This document shows positions 35,925 to 45,436 of a stretch of DNA of 64,000 nucleotides, one piece after another (within the stretch, counting starts at the first letter, position 1; the number at the start of each line of letters is the position of its first letter). The notes under the pieces were generated by a model. That model was not told the origin of the DNA, ran no database searches, and saw only the letters and a list, made by a program, of their open reading frames with translations. This DNA is from Flavobacterium sp. SLB02 (lineage in GTDB: Bacteria; Bacteroidota; Bacteroidia; Flavobacteriales; Flavobacteriaceae): NCBI RefSeq assembly GCF_009664855.1, contig NZ_CP045928.1:5418119-5482118 (forward strand). The letters run 5' to 3'. The position numbers were made by a program, and so were the translations under genes.

Positions 35925-37748
35925 GTGAAACGTCATTGGTTAATTATTTTTAGTATGCTTTATGCAGTGCTATTGTTTCCGCAACAAACAATAGCGCAGG
36001 AAATTCCTGTGCCTAAAGCCGAAAAAAGCAAGCAGGTCAAAATCAGTAAGGCGGCAGAAGATTTATCTGTTTCATTGGATGAAAATAATGAATCGAAAAT
36101 TGCCGTGAATTATGAAAAATTGGCCAACGAATTTTTGAATAATGGTGATAATGCCAAAGCCGAGGAATATTTTAAGAGGGCATTAAACAGTTACACCAAA
36201 TTAAAAAGGACTGAAGATAAAATCCGTGTAACGCGTAGTTTGGCCAAAGTACAGGAAAGTCAAAAAAACTTTAACTCGGCCATTAAAAATTACGAAGTTG
36301 CAGGTGCATTAGCAAAAGATGTTTCTGAAGAAAAGATCAACTTAAACGATGCCAACCGACTTAAAAATCAGTCAAATCCTGCCAGTCAGACCAATTATGT
36401 AGATTCTAATATTGAATTGCTGAAAAAGGAAAAGAAAAGTCAGGAAGTTACAGAAGCATATGTTCAGAAAGCTCAAAATTCATTAGACCTAAAAGATAAA
36501 AGTGTTGCAATAGAAAGCTATAAAAATGCACTCGTTTACGCAAAAGACAAACCGGAATCTGTAATTAAAATTAAGAATGAAATTGCCAATGTTTACGCCT
36601 CAGACAATCAGTTTGAAAAAGCAATTGGAATCAATCAAAAACTATTGGCAGAAGCCGTAACCAAACAAGACTTTAATACTCAGATCAAGCAATTGCAATC
36701 GCTGGCAACACTTTATTTTAAAAAAGAAGAACCAAAGAAAGCTTTAGTTTCATTGAAAGAAGCGTATGATTTAGCGTCTAAAAAAGGAAATTCGGCGGAA
36801 GCCAAAAATACTTTATCAGCCCTTGCAAAATATTATAAATCTAACGGGAATGAAAAAGAGAGTATGGCTCTTTATGAGCAATTCTTTCAAAATTTTGATG
36901 AGTTAATTCATTCTGATACGACTTTGATTAATGCAAAAACTTTTCAGGTTACAGAAGGTAAAATACGTCAGCTTGAAAAAGAAAAATCATTAAAAGATGA
37001 ATTAATTACCAAGAAAAATACCTTCAATTATTTTCTTTTAGGATCAATTTTATTGCTTTTGCTCTTGTTCGCCTTTATTGTAAAAGCTTTGTATGCTATA
37101 AAAATCAAGAACAAAGAAATCGCTTTGCAATCGTTACGACGCGAGATGAATCCGCATTTTATTTTTAATAGTCTGAATAGTGTCAACCAGTTTATTTCTG
37201 AAAACAAAGAACTGGAAGCCAATAAATACCTGACTTCGTATTCGAACCTGATGCGGGATATGATGGAAAATTCGAACAAAGATTTTATTTCGCTGGATAA
37301 AGAAGTCGAGCAATTAAAAAAATACCTGGATCTGGAACATTTGCGTTTTCAGGATAAGTTTGATTTTGAAATTACTGTTGATGAAAAGCTGGATGCCGAG
37401 AGTGTTTTTGTACCCAATATGATTATTCAGCCTCATTTAGAAAATGCAATTTGGCACGGTTTACGTTATCTCGACAAAAAAGGTTTTCTACAGCTTCAAT
37501 TTCAGTTTGTTGATGGTAAAGTTGTCGTAATTATTGATGATAACGGAATTGGTTTAGCCAAAAGCAAGGAACTGAAAACAAGCAACCAGAAAGTACATGA
37601 ATCGCGTGGCCTTAATAATACCAATGAACGAATTGGGTTGCTGAATGAATTGTATAAAAAGAATATTACTTTTGAAATTAAAGAGAAAGCTTTGCCGGAA
37701 TCCGGAACAATTGTTCAGATTGTTTTTCCATTAATTGATAAAATATGA
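35925..37748 (+). CDS. TPR-containing LytS-type sensor histidine kinase
   Basis: 607 residues with a GTG start (GTGAAACGTCATTGG) giving a good signal peptide (IIFSMLYAVLLFPQQTIAQ). TPR repeats (about 55-340) probably in the periplasm, a short coiled coil, a membrane helix (about 367-391), then a His_kinase domain with phospho-acceptor His411 in REMNPHFIFNSLNSVNQF, and HATPase motifs IIQPHLENAIWHGL and DDNGIGLA. It phosphorylates the LytTR regulator that overlaps its stop codon by 4 nt. Periplasmic TPRs suggest that it senses a protein or envelope partner. Confidence 0.92.
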   Translation: MKRHWLIIFSMLYAVLLFPQQTIAQEIPVPKAEKSKQVKISKAAEDLSVSLDENNESKIAVNYEKLANEFLNNGDNAKAEEYFKRALNSYTKLKRTEDKIRVTRSLAKVQESQKNFNSAIKNYEVAGALAKDVSEEKINLNDANRLKNQSNPASQTNYVDSNIELLKKEKKSQEVTEAYVQKAQNSLDLKDKSVAIESYKNALVYAKDKPESVIKIKNEIANVYASDNQFEKAIGINQKLLAEAVTKQDFNTQIKQLQSLATLYFKKEEPKKALVSLKEAYDLASKKGNSAEAKNTLSALAKYYKSNGNEKESMALYEQFFQNFDELIHSDTTLINAKTFQVTEGKIRQLEKEKSLKDELITKKNTFNYFLLGSILLLLLLFAFIVKALYAIKIKNKEIALQSLRREMNPHFIFNSLNSVNQFISENKELEANKYLTSYSNLMRDMMENSNKDFISLDKEVEQLKKYLDLEHLRFQDKFDFEITVDEKLDAESVFVPNMIIQPHLENAIWHGLRYLDKKGFLQLQFQFVDGKVVVIIDDNGIGLAKSKELKTSNQKVHESRGLNNTNERIGLLNELYKKNITFEIKEKALPESGTIVQIVFPLIDKI

Positions 37749-38494
37749 TGACATTTCAGAAGATAAAAAGTGTAATTGTCGAGGATGAATTGGCGGCGCG
37801 CGAAGTACTCAAAAATTATTTGAGTAAATATTGTCCGCAGGTTGAAGTTGTAGGTGAGGCGCAGAATATAAAAGAAGCTGTCCCTTTGCTGCATGAAATT
37901 CAGCCTCAATTGGTTTTTCTTGATGTCGAAATGCCTTTTGGGAACGCTTTTGATGTTCTTGAAGCGTGTAAAGATCTGCAATTCGAAACTATATTTGCCA
38001 CAGCATTTTCTGAATATTCGCTAAAAGCATTAAACCAAAGTGCGGCCTATTATTTGCTAAAACCCATTAGTATCGAAGAATTGATTGTTGCGGTAAATAA
38101 AGTGCAGCATCAAATTATGAATCATGAGATTTTTAACAGAAATAAAATTATCGTTGAGAACTTTCATGAATCAAAACCAGAGAAACAACAGGTAATCTTA
38201 CCAACGCTGGAAGGTTTTGAAGTGGTAAAAATGGAAGAAATAGTTCGCTTGCGCGGAAATGGAAATTTCACTGATTTGTATTTGAATAATGGAAACAAGA
38301 AAATGGTTTGCCGGTTTTTGAAACACTTTTCAGAAATTTTGCCTTTGCCTTTTATCCGGGTTCATAAATCTCATATCATTAATATGAATTGTGTGAAATC
38401 ATACAATAAAGGCGGAATTGTAACGCTAAACGACGGAGCCGAAATCGAAGTGTCGCCTACTTATAAAGAAGATTTTCTAAAGAACTTTAAGTAG
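37745..38494 (+). CDS. LytTR-family response regulator
   Basis: 249 residues. Receiver domain (about 8-125) with phospho-acceptor Asp60 in LVFLDVEMPFG and Lys in YYLLKPIS. LytTR DNA-binding domain (about 150-249) with EEIVRLRGNGNFTDLYL, FIRVHKSHIIN and the C-terminal LNDGAEIEVSP. The 4-nt overlap with the kinase gene implies coupled translation. LytTR domains bind paired direct repeats; two candidates lie upstream of the divergent genes. Confidence 0.95.
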   Translation: MMTFQKIKSVIVEDELAAREVLKNYLSKYCPQVEVVGEAQNIKEAVPLLHEIQPQLVFLDVEMPFGNAFDVLEACKDLQFETIFATAFSEYSLKALNQSAAYYLLKPISIEELIVAVNKVQHQIMNHEIFNRNKIIVENFHESKPEKQQVILPTLEGFEVVKMEEIVRLRGNGNFTDLYLNNGNKKMVCRFLKHFSEILPLPFIRVHKSHIINMNCVKSYNKGGIVTLNDGAEIEVSPTYKEDFLKNFK

Positions 38495-38499
38495 TTTTC

Positions 38500-38600
38500 T
38501 AACCGCAAAGTTCGCAAGGTTTTACGCAGAGTTCGCAAAGGTTTTTATTTCACAACTTAAAGAAATCTTAGCGCGCCTTGCGTAAAACCTTGCGGTTAAA
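38500..38600. repeat. imperfect palindrome of CGCAAGG words between convergent genes
   Basis: The left arm (38500-38545, with ACCGCAAAGTTCGCAAGG and TTTTACGC) and right arm (38570-38600, CCTTGCGTAAAACCTTGCGG) are largely complementary. It forms a strong hairpin between the regulator and the GT51 gene and is a likely bidirectional terminator as well as a repeat-class member. Confidence 0.7.
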
Positions 38601-38606
38601 CAAATA

Positions 38607-40571
38607 TTATAAGTCAAATTCTTCTTCTATCGACAGCGAATCGTTTTTAACCGCAGTTGAGTCAGGAGCTTTTATCCGTATTAAAGAACGTGCATTACCG
38701 GAAATATAAACCGGCAGCTGGCCTATTGTATCTTCAGGAACTAAAAGACCGCGACGAAACATTAAATTTTTTAAAAACTTCTGATTTTGCACAGCAAAGT
38801 CTTTCAGATTTCCCTGATCATTAAACTGATACATGAATTTTCTTGGCTTCGGAATAATAGTCGCCAGGTACAAACATTCATCTACATTTAAAGCCGATGG
38901 ACTTTTTTGGAAATAGAAATGACTTGCTTCGCCAATTCCGTATACATTTGGTCCCCATTCGATGATGTTGAAATAGACTTCCAGCATTCTTTCTTTACTA
39001 ACAACACGATTGTTCTCCAAAATATAAACCAATAGAATTTCTTCCAGTTTACGCGAAAGTGTTTTTTCTCTGGTTAAGAAAACATTTTTAATCAATTGCA
39101 TACTAATAGTACTAGCACCGCGAGAGAATTTTTTGGTTCTGATATTCTTTAAAATAGATTGCTTGAAAGCTTCATTAATGAATCCGCGATGGGAGAAGAA
39201 AGAAGGATCTTCGGTCGTCAGGACACATTTTCTTAAATAAGGCGAAATCTGATCTAAAGGTGTATAATTAGGATTTGCATTTCCAACTAAAACCGGTCTT
39301 TGCAAAACATTCTGAATAATGGCGCGATAGACAAATTCACCGTTTAATTTGTTGAGATCGGCTTCACCATATTTGGTGATTTTTAGATCTTCTTTATTGA
39401 GTTTACTATCAAAAACTAAAGTATTCGGTTTGTTTTTATTGAATTTGAAATCCAGTTTGTAGTCGAAATTTCCCGTAGCTTCCATTCCCTGAAAGTGTGT
39501 AAACAATCCATCAGGCAATGAAACGATAAAATCCTGCGCTTTCATTTTTGGGATATCCACTTTCAACGTATAAATGGTATCTTTTTCGGTGCTGTAAGAA
39601 ATATAAGGTTTCACTTTTATCTTGTTCAGTTGCATGGTCGAAGTGCTGTCGATCGAAATAAAATCATCTCCTAATAAAAAGCGATAATCAAAACGCGCAT
39701 TTTTTATCACAACGTCTTTACTGGCAATTTTTGGGTGGTTGATTTTTAAATTGGCGATAGAAGTGTAACCTTCGATATGCAATTCGCTGCCGTCTTTTTC
39801 TATATTCTGAACATTTAATCGGATAGAATCGAAACTTGCTTTTAAATTATAACGTTCGTCTAAATACGGAACACGAATTGCTCCGGTATCAAGATTGAAA
39901 AAACGAATATCGGCTTTTTTATTTCTTGGATCAGTAAATCCTTTTATGTTCCAGCGCTGATCAAAATCTTTGCTTTGAACATGAAGATTGGTTTCGAGTT
40001 GTTTGTTGTCTAAAACGAGTTTATTTACTGCGACAGAGGTTTTTTTGCCATTATCATCAATTCTGAAATTCAGGTTTTCCAACTTCATATCTGTCGGAAC
40101 CAGATTCAGTAATTTTGAAATAATGCGATAGGCAAAAGTGGCGTATTTTCTTTTTTCGTTTTTATCAGTGTCGGCTTTGTCTTTCTTTAAGAAAGCATCA
40201 AAATTGCGGACATTTCCTTTTTTTACTAATTGAATATAACCGTTGTTTACTTTTAAAGTTCCAATTTGTACATCACCAATTAGTAAATTAGATAAACTGA
40301 TACTGGTTTCAATTTTTTCAATGTTACAAAGTGTATCGGCATTTTTAGGAACCAGAACAACATTGGTTAATTTAATACCATTTAAACCATCAAACGTAGC
40401 CGATTTTACAGAAAATGTACTGTTGTATTCGGTATTCATCTTAGTTTTTACTTTGGCGATAGCTTGTTTTAAAAGCGAATCACGAAAAAAGTAAAAGCCT
40501 AAAAAAAGCACTACCAATACTAATGCAAGTATTATAAGTGCCTTGTATATTTTTTGTTTTGGGAATTTCAT
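38607..40571 (-). CDS. AsmA-like/GT51 peptidoglycan glycosyltransferase fusion
   Basis: 654 residues. N-terminal membrane helix (about 10-32), then ~400 residues of beta-rich AsmA/DUF-like repeats (FDYRFLLGDDF, FDYKLDFKFN), then a GT51 domain (about 440-610) with catalytic Glu454 in TTEDPSFFSHRG, GASTISMQLIKN, TREKTLSRKLEE and KERMLEVYFNIIEWG. There is no transpeptidase domain. It should polymerise lipid II into glycan strands on the outer face of the inner membrane. The AsmA-like part is unusual for a monofunctional GT51. Confidence 0.88.
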   Translation of the reverse strand: MKFPKQKIYKALIILALVLVVLFLGFYFFRDSLLKQAIAKVKTKMNTEYNSTFSVKSATFDGLNGIKLTNVVLVPKNADTLCNIEKIETSISLSNLLIGDVQIGTLKVNNGYIQLVKKGNVRNFDAFLKKDKADTDKNEKRKYATFAYRIISKLLNLVPTDMKLENLNFRIDDNGKKTSVAVNKLVLDNKQLETNLHVQSKDFDQRWNIKGFTDPRNKKADIRFFNLDTGAIRVPYLDERYNLKASFDSIRLNVQNIEKDGSELHIEGYTSIANLKINHPKIASKDVVIKNARFDYRFLLGDDFISIDSTSTMQLNKIKVKPYISYSTEKDTIYTLKVDIPKMKAQDFIVSLPDGLFTHFQGMEATGNFDYKLDFKFNKNKPNTLVFDSKLNKEDLKITKYGEADLNKLNGEFVYRAIIQNVLQRPVLVGNANPNYTPLDQISPYLRKCVLTTEDPSFFSHRGFINEAFKQSILKNIRTKKFSRGASTISMQLIKNVFLTREKTLSRKLEEILLVYILENNRVVSKERMLEVYFNIIEWGPNVYGIGEASHFYFQKSPSALNVDECLYLATIIPKPRKFMYQFNDQGNLKDFAVQNQKFLKNLMFRRGLLVPEDTIGQLPVYISGNARSLIRIKAPDSTAVKNDSLSIEEEFDL

Positions 40572-40826
40572 AAATGGAGATTGGTATTCGAAATTTTTCG
40601 CTTTTCAAAGCTAGTGTAAATTTAAATTTAAATTTATCTGCTTATAAAGTTTTCCTTATAAATTTTCTATAATGTTCTAAAGGTTTGATTTTGTTGTTAT
40701 TATGTTTTGTGTTTTTCTAGATAATAGAAGGAATTTATGGTTTAGCGTCAAAATTGAGAGAAGCCGTAAAGTTTTACAATTTACACAATATATATTTGCT
40801 TCATTAATAATATTAAAATCAAACCA

Positions 40827-41303
40827 ATGAAAATCTTAAAAAAAATTATGTTTTTGTCTTTTGCTATTTGTGCAATGGTGTTGTCGTCATGCAGTAGTAA
40901 TGATTCTGATGATGAAGGAACTCCGGAAAATCAAGAGGAATTTATCAAATTCACATACAATGGGAAAGTATACAATTTTGAGCCTGGCCTTATGTCGTCG
41001 TTAAACATGAATATTATGGGAAGTACGGGAATTGATGACACATACAAAAAAATTTCATTATGGACGCCTTTGAATGTTACCAAGGGAAGCCATGAGATCG
41101 TATATGATTTATCAAATATGGAGACTACTTATCAAGCGTCTTTTAGTTTTATGCCTGCAATAAAGAATGCTAATGCTAAATCTGGAAAAATAAATATTAC
41201 CGCTGTTGATGATAAAAAAATTGAAGGCACATTTACTTTTTCGGGAACTTCAGGAGAACAGACATTTACTGTTACAGAAGGTAGCTTTAGAGTTTTAAGA
41301 TAG
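40827..41303 (+). CDS. hypothetical lipoprotein
   Basis: 158 residues. Lipobox Cys at about 22 (MVLSSCSSNDSDDE); the acidic stretch right after Cys resembles the surface-export signal of Bacteroidota lipoproteins. A single beta-rich domain follows (FIKFTYNGKVYNFEPG ... GKINITAVDDKKIEGTF), typical of DUF-type Flavobacterium lipoproteins. A TATATTTG box at 40791-40798 precedes it. Function unknown; the rest of the 40572-40826 gap is AT-rich and holds nothing else that I can see. Confidence 0.82.
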   Translation: MKILKKIMFLSFAICAMVLSSCSSNDSDDEGTPENQEEFIKFTYNGKVYNFEPGLMSSLNMNIMGSTGIDDTYKKISLWTPLNVTKGSHEIVYDLSNMETTYQASFSFMPAIKNANAKSGKINITAVDDKKIEGTFTFSGTSGEQTFTVTEGSFRVLR

Positions 41304-41318
41304 TAGAAGTTGTTTTAT

Positions 41319-41378
41319 AAAAAAATCTCGCTCATGTACATTCGTTAAATTGATGTTCGTGAGCGAGATTTTTTTTTA
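41319..41378. terminator. bidirectional terminator
   Basis: AAAAAATCTCGCTCA and its complement TGAGCGAGATTTTTT enclose a ~25-nt spacer, with T8 on the right. It lies between the convergent lipoprotein gene and radA. Confidence 0.8.
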
Positions 41379-41397
41379 AAAATAGAATGTTGCGGTT

Positions 41398-42759
41398 TTA
41401 TCCAAAAAGAATGCCCGCCACATCTTCAATTTTTGCTACAAGTTCAATCTTGATTCCGGTATTCTTTAAGGCAATTTTGTTGTACTTAGAGACAAAAATA
41501 GTGGTGAAACCTAATTTTTCGGCTTCCTGAATTCTTTGATCCACACGATTTACAGGACGAATTTCGCCCGAAAGTCCCACTTCGCCGGCAAAACAAAAGC
41601 CTTTTGTTACCGGAATATCTTCGTTTGATGATAAAATAGCAGCAACAACCGCAAGGTCAATTGCTGGATCATCAACAGAAATTCCGCCCGTTACATTCAG
41701 GAAAACGTCTTTTGCGCCTAAGCGAAATCCGGCTCTTTTTTCTAGAACCGCTAAAATCATGTTTAGTCTTTTGGCATTATAACCTGTTGTGCTTCGTTGT
41801 GGAGTTCCGTAAACTGCGGTACTTACCAGCGATTGTATTTCGATCATCAACGGTCGCATGCCTTCCATGGTAGTAGCAATCGCCGTTCCGGACATTTCTT
41901 CGTCTTTGTGCGAGATTAATATTTCTGATGGATTGCTGACTTCGCGTAAACCACTTCCTAACATTTCGTAAATTCCCAATTCGGCAGTAGAACCAAAACG
42001 GTTTTTTAGCGAACGTAAAATTCGATACACGTGATTTCGATCGCCTTCAAATTGTAAAACGGTATCGACCATATGCTCGAGGATTTTTGGTCCGGCAATG
42101 TTTCCGTCTTTTGTAATATGCCCGATTAAAATAACCGGAATATTGGTTTCTTTGGCAAACTTGATCAATTCGGCAGTAGTTTCTCTAATCTGAGAAATAC
42201 TTCCGGCAGTCGATTCAATATAATCTGTATGCAAAGTCTGAATCGAGTCGATAATGACAATTTCAGGCTGAATAGCTTCAATTTGTTTGAAGATATTCTG
42301 CGTTTTGGTTTCTGTCAGGATATAGCAATTGTCACTATTTGGCGTGATTCTTTCAGCACGCATTTTTATTTGCTTCTGACTTTCCTCGCCCGAAACATAT
42401 AAAGTTTTATAAGGTAATTTTAATGATATCTGAAGTAAAAGTGTACTTTTCCCAATTCCGGGTTCACCGCCCAAAAGTGTCAAAGATCCCGGAACAATTC
42501 CGCCACCCAAAACGCGGTTCAATTCGCCATCAGTAGTATCCATACGGATTTCCTGAGTCGAGTCGATCTCATTAATTTTTAAAGGGCGGGGAGCTTTTCC
42601 ACTTGGTGTTGGTTCGCTTTTCCAGGCTACTTTTTCCTGCTTTTGAATGATTTCTTCAGCAATAGTATTCCATTCTTTGCAGGCATTGCATTGTCCTTGC
42701 CATTTGGCATATTGGGTACCGCAATTCTGGCAAAAAAAGGAAGTTTTAACTTTAGACAT
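41398..42759 (-). CDS. radA: DNA repair protein RadA
   Basis: 453 residues. N-terminal zinc finger (CxxC...CxxC; FFCQNCGTQYAKWQGQCNACKEW spans about 8-30), Walker A GEPGIGKST (about 96), the RadA-specific KNRFG motif (about 256), and a Lon-protease-like C-terminal domain (GGISVDDPAIDLAVVAA). It processes recombination intermediates by branch migration. Its start overlaps the stop of the esterase-like gene by 1 nt. Confidence 0.97.
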   Translation of the reverse strand: MSKVKTSFFCQNCGTQYAKWQGQCNACKEWNTIAEEIIQKQEKVAWKSEPTPSGKAPRPLKINEIDSTQEIRMDTTDGELNRVLGGGIVPGSLTLLGGEPGIGKSTLLLQISLKLPYKTLYVSGEESQKQIKMRAERITPNSDNCYILTETKTQNIFKQIEAIQPEIVIIDSIQTLHTDYIESTAGSISQIRETTAELIKFAKETNIPVILIGHITKDGNIAGPKILEHMVDTVLQFEGDRNHVYRILRSLKNRFGSTAELGIYEMLGSGLREVSNPSEILISHKDEEMSGTAIATTMEGMRPLMIEIQSLVSTAVYGTPQRSTTGYNAKRLNMILAVLEKRAGFRLGAKDVFLNVTGGISVDDPAIDLAVVAAILSSNEDIPVTKGFCFAGEVGLSGEIRPVNRVDQRIQEAEKLGFTTIFVSKYNKIALKNTGIKIELVAKIEDVAGILFG

Positions 42760-43913
42760 TATTTACTGGTTTTTTCAAGTGTTTTCATCTGGTCGATTTT
42801 CTCGTACATCAAATCTTTGTTTAAATCTCCAATTGGCTCCATTTGTGAAGCATTTTGATATTTTTTTGAAGCTCTTTTAGGATCTCCCATTTTTTCATAC
42901 ATCAAACCTAACTCGTATTCTCCTAACATGGCTTTTGGGTAATTTACATTTCCAATTTCGGCCATTTTACCTAATTCATCATAAGCATTCTTTTTCAGGA
43001 TCAGGGTTTCTATAACTTTAAAGTCGCTCATTCTTACCGGAATCTGAACTCCTAAAACTTTAGACATTACGTTGTATTTGTTTTCCAGATAATCAGCATA
43101 ACCTGTTTCAAGAACAGCAATTTTATTATTGTATTCCGCAGAATTGATTGGTCGGTATACTTCAAATATTTGGTATAATGCACTTGGAATAGCGTGCAAG
43201 ACCTCAGTATAATGTGTTGTACCTTTAAACAAGTCGTACTTATAATTTACTAATGGATTATTAGCTATTTTAATATTGCTGTCTAATTTTTCTATCGGTT
43301 CTTTGATTTTTTTATTATCTCCGTCTGCGGCAGATACATAATAAAATAAAGGCTCTGTTATTTTAGAAAATTTCTCCGGTATTCTAACTTCCATTTTATT
43401 AGCCAGTTCAGGGCTAAAAGAAATGTACGCATTAAAAAGAGGTTTTTCTTTATACAAGTAGAAGTTGATAAAACTTGCCGTTACATCATGACCGGCAATA
43501 ATTCTAAAAGGTGATGTGCGGTATTTTTTTTCGACATAAGGCACTAATTCGGCACCAATGAATTCAAAAAATTCGGCTCCTTTTTCAAAAGGAAGTCCAG
43601 TATTTTGATCCACTGTTGTGTCGTCTTCACGTTCGTCATTTTTATTTTGATGAACGCCAATAATAATTACTTCGGGTAAATCTCCCCAATAGGCACCATA
43701 ACTTAAAGCTCCGGAGAAAGGATCAAATAAATAATCGCCATCTAACAGGTATAAAACAGGATATTTTTTTTCGGGATTGGCCTCGTAGGATTCTGGAAGT
43801 CCAATGGTTATTCTTCTTTCTACACCAAGTTTTTCAGATTTGATGTTGTCGAATGTTTTCTGCGAAAAAACAGAAAAAGAAATTAAGGTAAGCAGTAAGT
43901 AAACTTTTTTCAT
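42759..43913 (-). CDS. esterase-like alpha/beta hydrolase without the nucleophile serine
   Basis: 384 residues. Signal peptide (MKKVYLLLTLISFSVFSQ), then an IroE/Fes-type esterase fold: YPVLYLLDGDYLF (about 51), EVIIIGVHQN, and a nucleophile elbow that reads AGHDVTASF, with Asp143 where active relatives have Ser (GHSxGG). The late THYTEV resembles the His region. A C-terminal TPR-like tail (about 325-380) follows. It is probably catalytically inactive, or uses another nucleophile. Exported; upstream and overlapping radA. Confidence 0.88.
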   Translation of the reverse strand: MKKVYLLLTLISFSVFSQKTFDNIKSEKLGVERRITIGLPESYEANPEKKYPVLYLLDGDYLFDPFSGALSYGAYWGDLPEVIIIGVHQNKNDEREDDTTVDQNTGLPFEKGAEFFEFIGAELVPYVEKKYRTSPFRIIAGHDVTASFINFYLYKEKPLFNAYISFSPELANKMEVRIPEKFSKITEPLFYYVSAADGDNKKIKEPIEKLDSNIKIANNPLVNYKYDLFKGTTHYTEVLHAIPSALYQIFEVYRPINSAEYNNKIAVLETGYADYLENKYNVMSKVLGVQIPVRMSDFKVIETLILKKNAYDELGKMAEIGNVNYPKAMLGEYELGLMYEKMGDPKRASKKYQNASQMEPIGDLNKDLMYEKIDQMKTLEKTSK

Positions 43914-44114
43914 GATTTGGGCATTTCAGTGAATTAAAAAGTATTGAAATAGTGTAGCAATATAATACTTTATTTGCTTTTTTGTTACTGTAGGAATTTA
44001 AAATAAAGCAATGAACTTGTGGGCTTAAATCTTTTTGATTTAAGCAAAAGAAATCTTGTTTGTTCAAAAATAATTTTGACAAACAGTGGTATTATTAAGG
44101 CGTAAAAGGAAAAC

Positions 44115-44465
44115 TTAAGTTAGCGAATTATCGTTTTCATTAGGGAAAATGATCCATGGTTTGAAGGCTTTAGCCTCTTCAAATTCCAGGGTTGCATAGG
44201 ATATAATGATAATGATGTCGTCTTTTTGAACTTTTCTTGCGGCAGGTCCGTTAAGGGTGATTTCGCCCGAATTTTTCTCTCCTTTTATAGCGTAAGTTTC
44301 AAAGCGTTCGCCATTATTAATATTTACAATAGATACTTTTTCACCTTCAATAATGTTTGAGGCTTCCAGTAAAGTTTCATCAATAGTAATACTGCCAATA
44401 TAATTTAAATCAGCTCCAGTTACTTTTACTCGATGAATTTTAGATTTTATAACTTGAATTTGCAT
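44115..44465 (-). CDS. panD: aspartate 1-decarboxylase
   Basis: 116 residues, normal length. The self-cleavage pair Gly24-Ser25 (YIGSITID) creates the pyruvoyl cofactor, and NGPAARKV and DDIIIIISYA are conserved. It makes beta-alanine for pantothenate synthesis. It lies 14 nt downstream of panC, which uses the beta-alanine; the two form an operon. Confidence 0.97.
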   Translation of the reverse strand: MQIQVIKSKIHRVKVTGADLNYIGSITIDETLLEASNIIEGEKVSIVNINNGERFETYAIKGEKNSGEITLNGPAARKVQKDDIIIIISYATLEFEEAKAFKPWIIFPNENDNSLT

Positions 44466-44479
44466 GATGCAAAGGTAAA

Positions 44480-45328
44480 TTAATTTAATGAAATGGTGTC
44501 AATCAACCTTATAGAATTAACAAATACCGCTATAAATGCACGGTAATTTTTGTCTTTACTTTTATGATCGATAGGTAATAATGTAGATTCGTCAGCAATT
44601 ACAAAATATTCAAGGTCAAAACGCTCATTGTCTTTGAAGGAATTTTCGACAAATTGAATCGTTTCTTCGGGAGTTCCGTTTTGAAATATTTCTTTTGCTT
44701 CGGTTAAGACTTTATATATAATAGAAGCTTCTTTTCTTTCTTCGGGAGTTAAACGTTCATTGCGTGAACTCATGGCCAATTGATTATCTTCTCTAAAAAT
44801 TGGACAACCCACAACATTTACAGGTAAGTGGTTTTTTTCGACCATTTTTTTGACAATCTGCAACTGCTGAAAATCTTTTTCTCCAAAATAAGCATTGGTT
44901 GGCATTACAATTTCGAACAAACGTTTTACGATGGTTCCAACACCGTTAAAATGTCCGGGCCTGAACTTGCCTTCCATTTGATTTTCCAGTCCGTCAAAGT
45001 CAAAAGACTGTGATATTGTATGTCCTTCGTAAATGTCATCTACAGTTGGAGCGTAAAGAATTATTTTGTCACTTAAATTGCGCATTTTTTTTACGTCTTC
45101 TTCAAGTGTTCTTGGATATTTTTCGAGATCTTCGGGATTGTTAAATTGCGTTGGATTGACGAAAATACTTACAACCGTATCGTCGTTTTCTTTGATTGAT
45201 CTTTGCATTAACGCCAGATGACCTTGGTGTAAAGCGCCCATTGTTGGTACAAATCCGATGGTTGAATTTGTGGTTTTGATAGTTTTTAAATAAGCTATCA
45301 AAGCTACTTTACCGTAGAAAATATGCAT
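44480..45328 (-). CDS. panC: pantoate--beta-alanine ligase
   Basis: About 282 residues from Met at 45328 (MHIFYGKVALIAYL), which fits the family start better than the Met 10 codons earlier at 45358. Nucleotidylyl-transferase motif PTMGALHQGHLAL with the HxGH site, YFGEKDFQQ (about 148), REDNQLAMSSRN (about 185). It condenses pantoate and beta-alanine with ATP to give pantothenate. First gene of panC-panD, divergent from the gene at 45437. Confidence 0.96.
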   Translation of the reverse strand: MHIFYGKVALIAYLKTIKTTNSTIGFVPTMGALHQGHLALMQRSIKENDDTVVSIFVNPTQFNNPEDLEKYPRTLEEDVKKMRNLSDKIILYAPTVDDIYEGHTISQSFDFDGLENQMEGKFRPGHFNGVGTIVKRLFEIVMPTNAYFGEKDFQQLQIVKKMVEKNHLPVNVVGCPIFREDNQLAMSSRNERLTPEERKEASIIYKVLTEAKEIFQNGTPEETIQFVENSFKDNERFDLEYFVIADESTLLPIDHKSKDKNYRAFIAVFVNSIRLIDTISLN

Positions 45329-45390
45329 GGCAGTATTATTAAAATTTAGTGCAAACATAATATATTAGTTATAAACTGCATAAATTTTTG

Positions 45391-45398
45391 TAATTTTG
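45391..45398 (+). promoter_or_regulatory. TAATTTTG -7 box
   Basis: An 8-bp match to TAnnTTTG lies 38 nt upstream of the 45437 start. No clear TTG at the usual -33 spacing. Confidence 0.5.
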
Positions 45399-45436
45399 CA
45401 ACGTTTTTATTACCAAAAATTAAGTAAAATACTATT

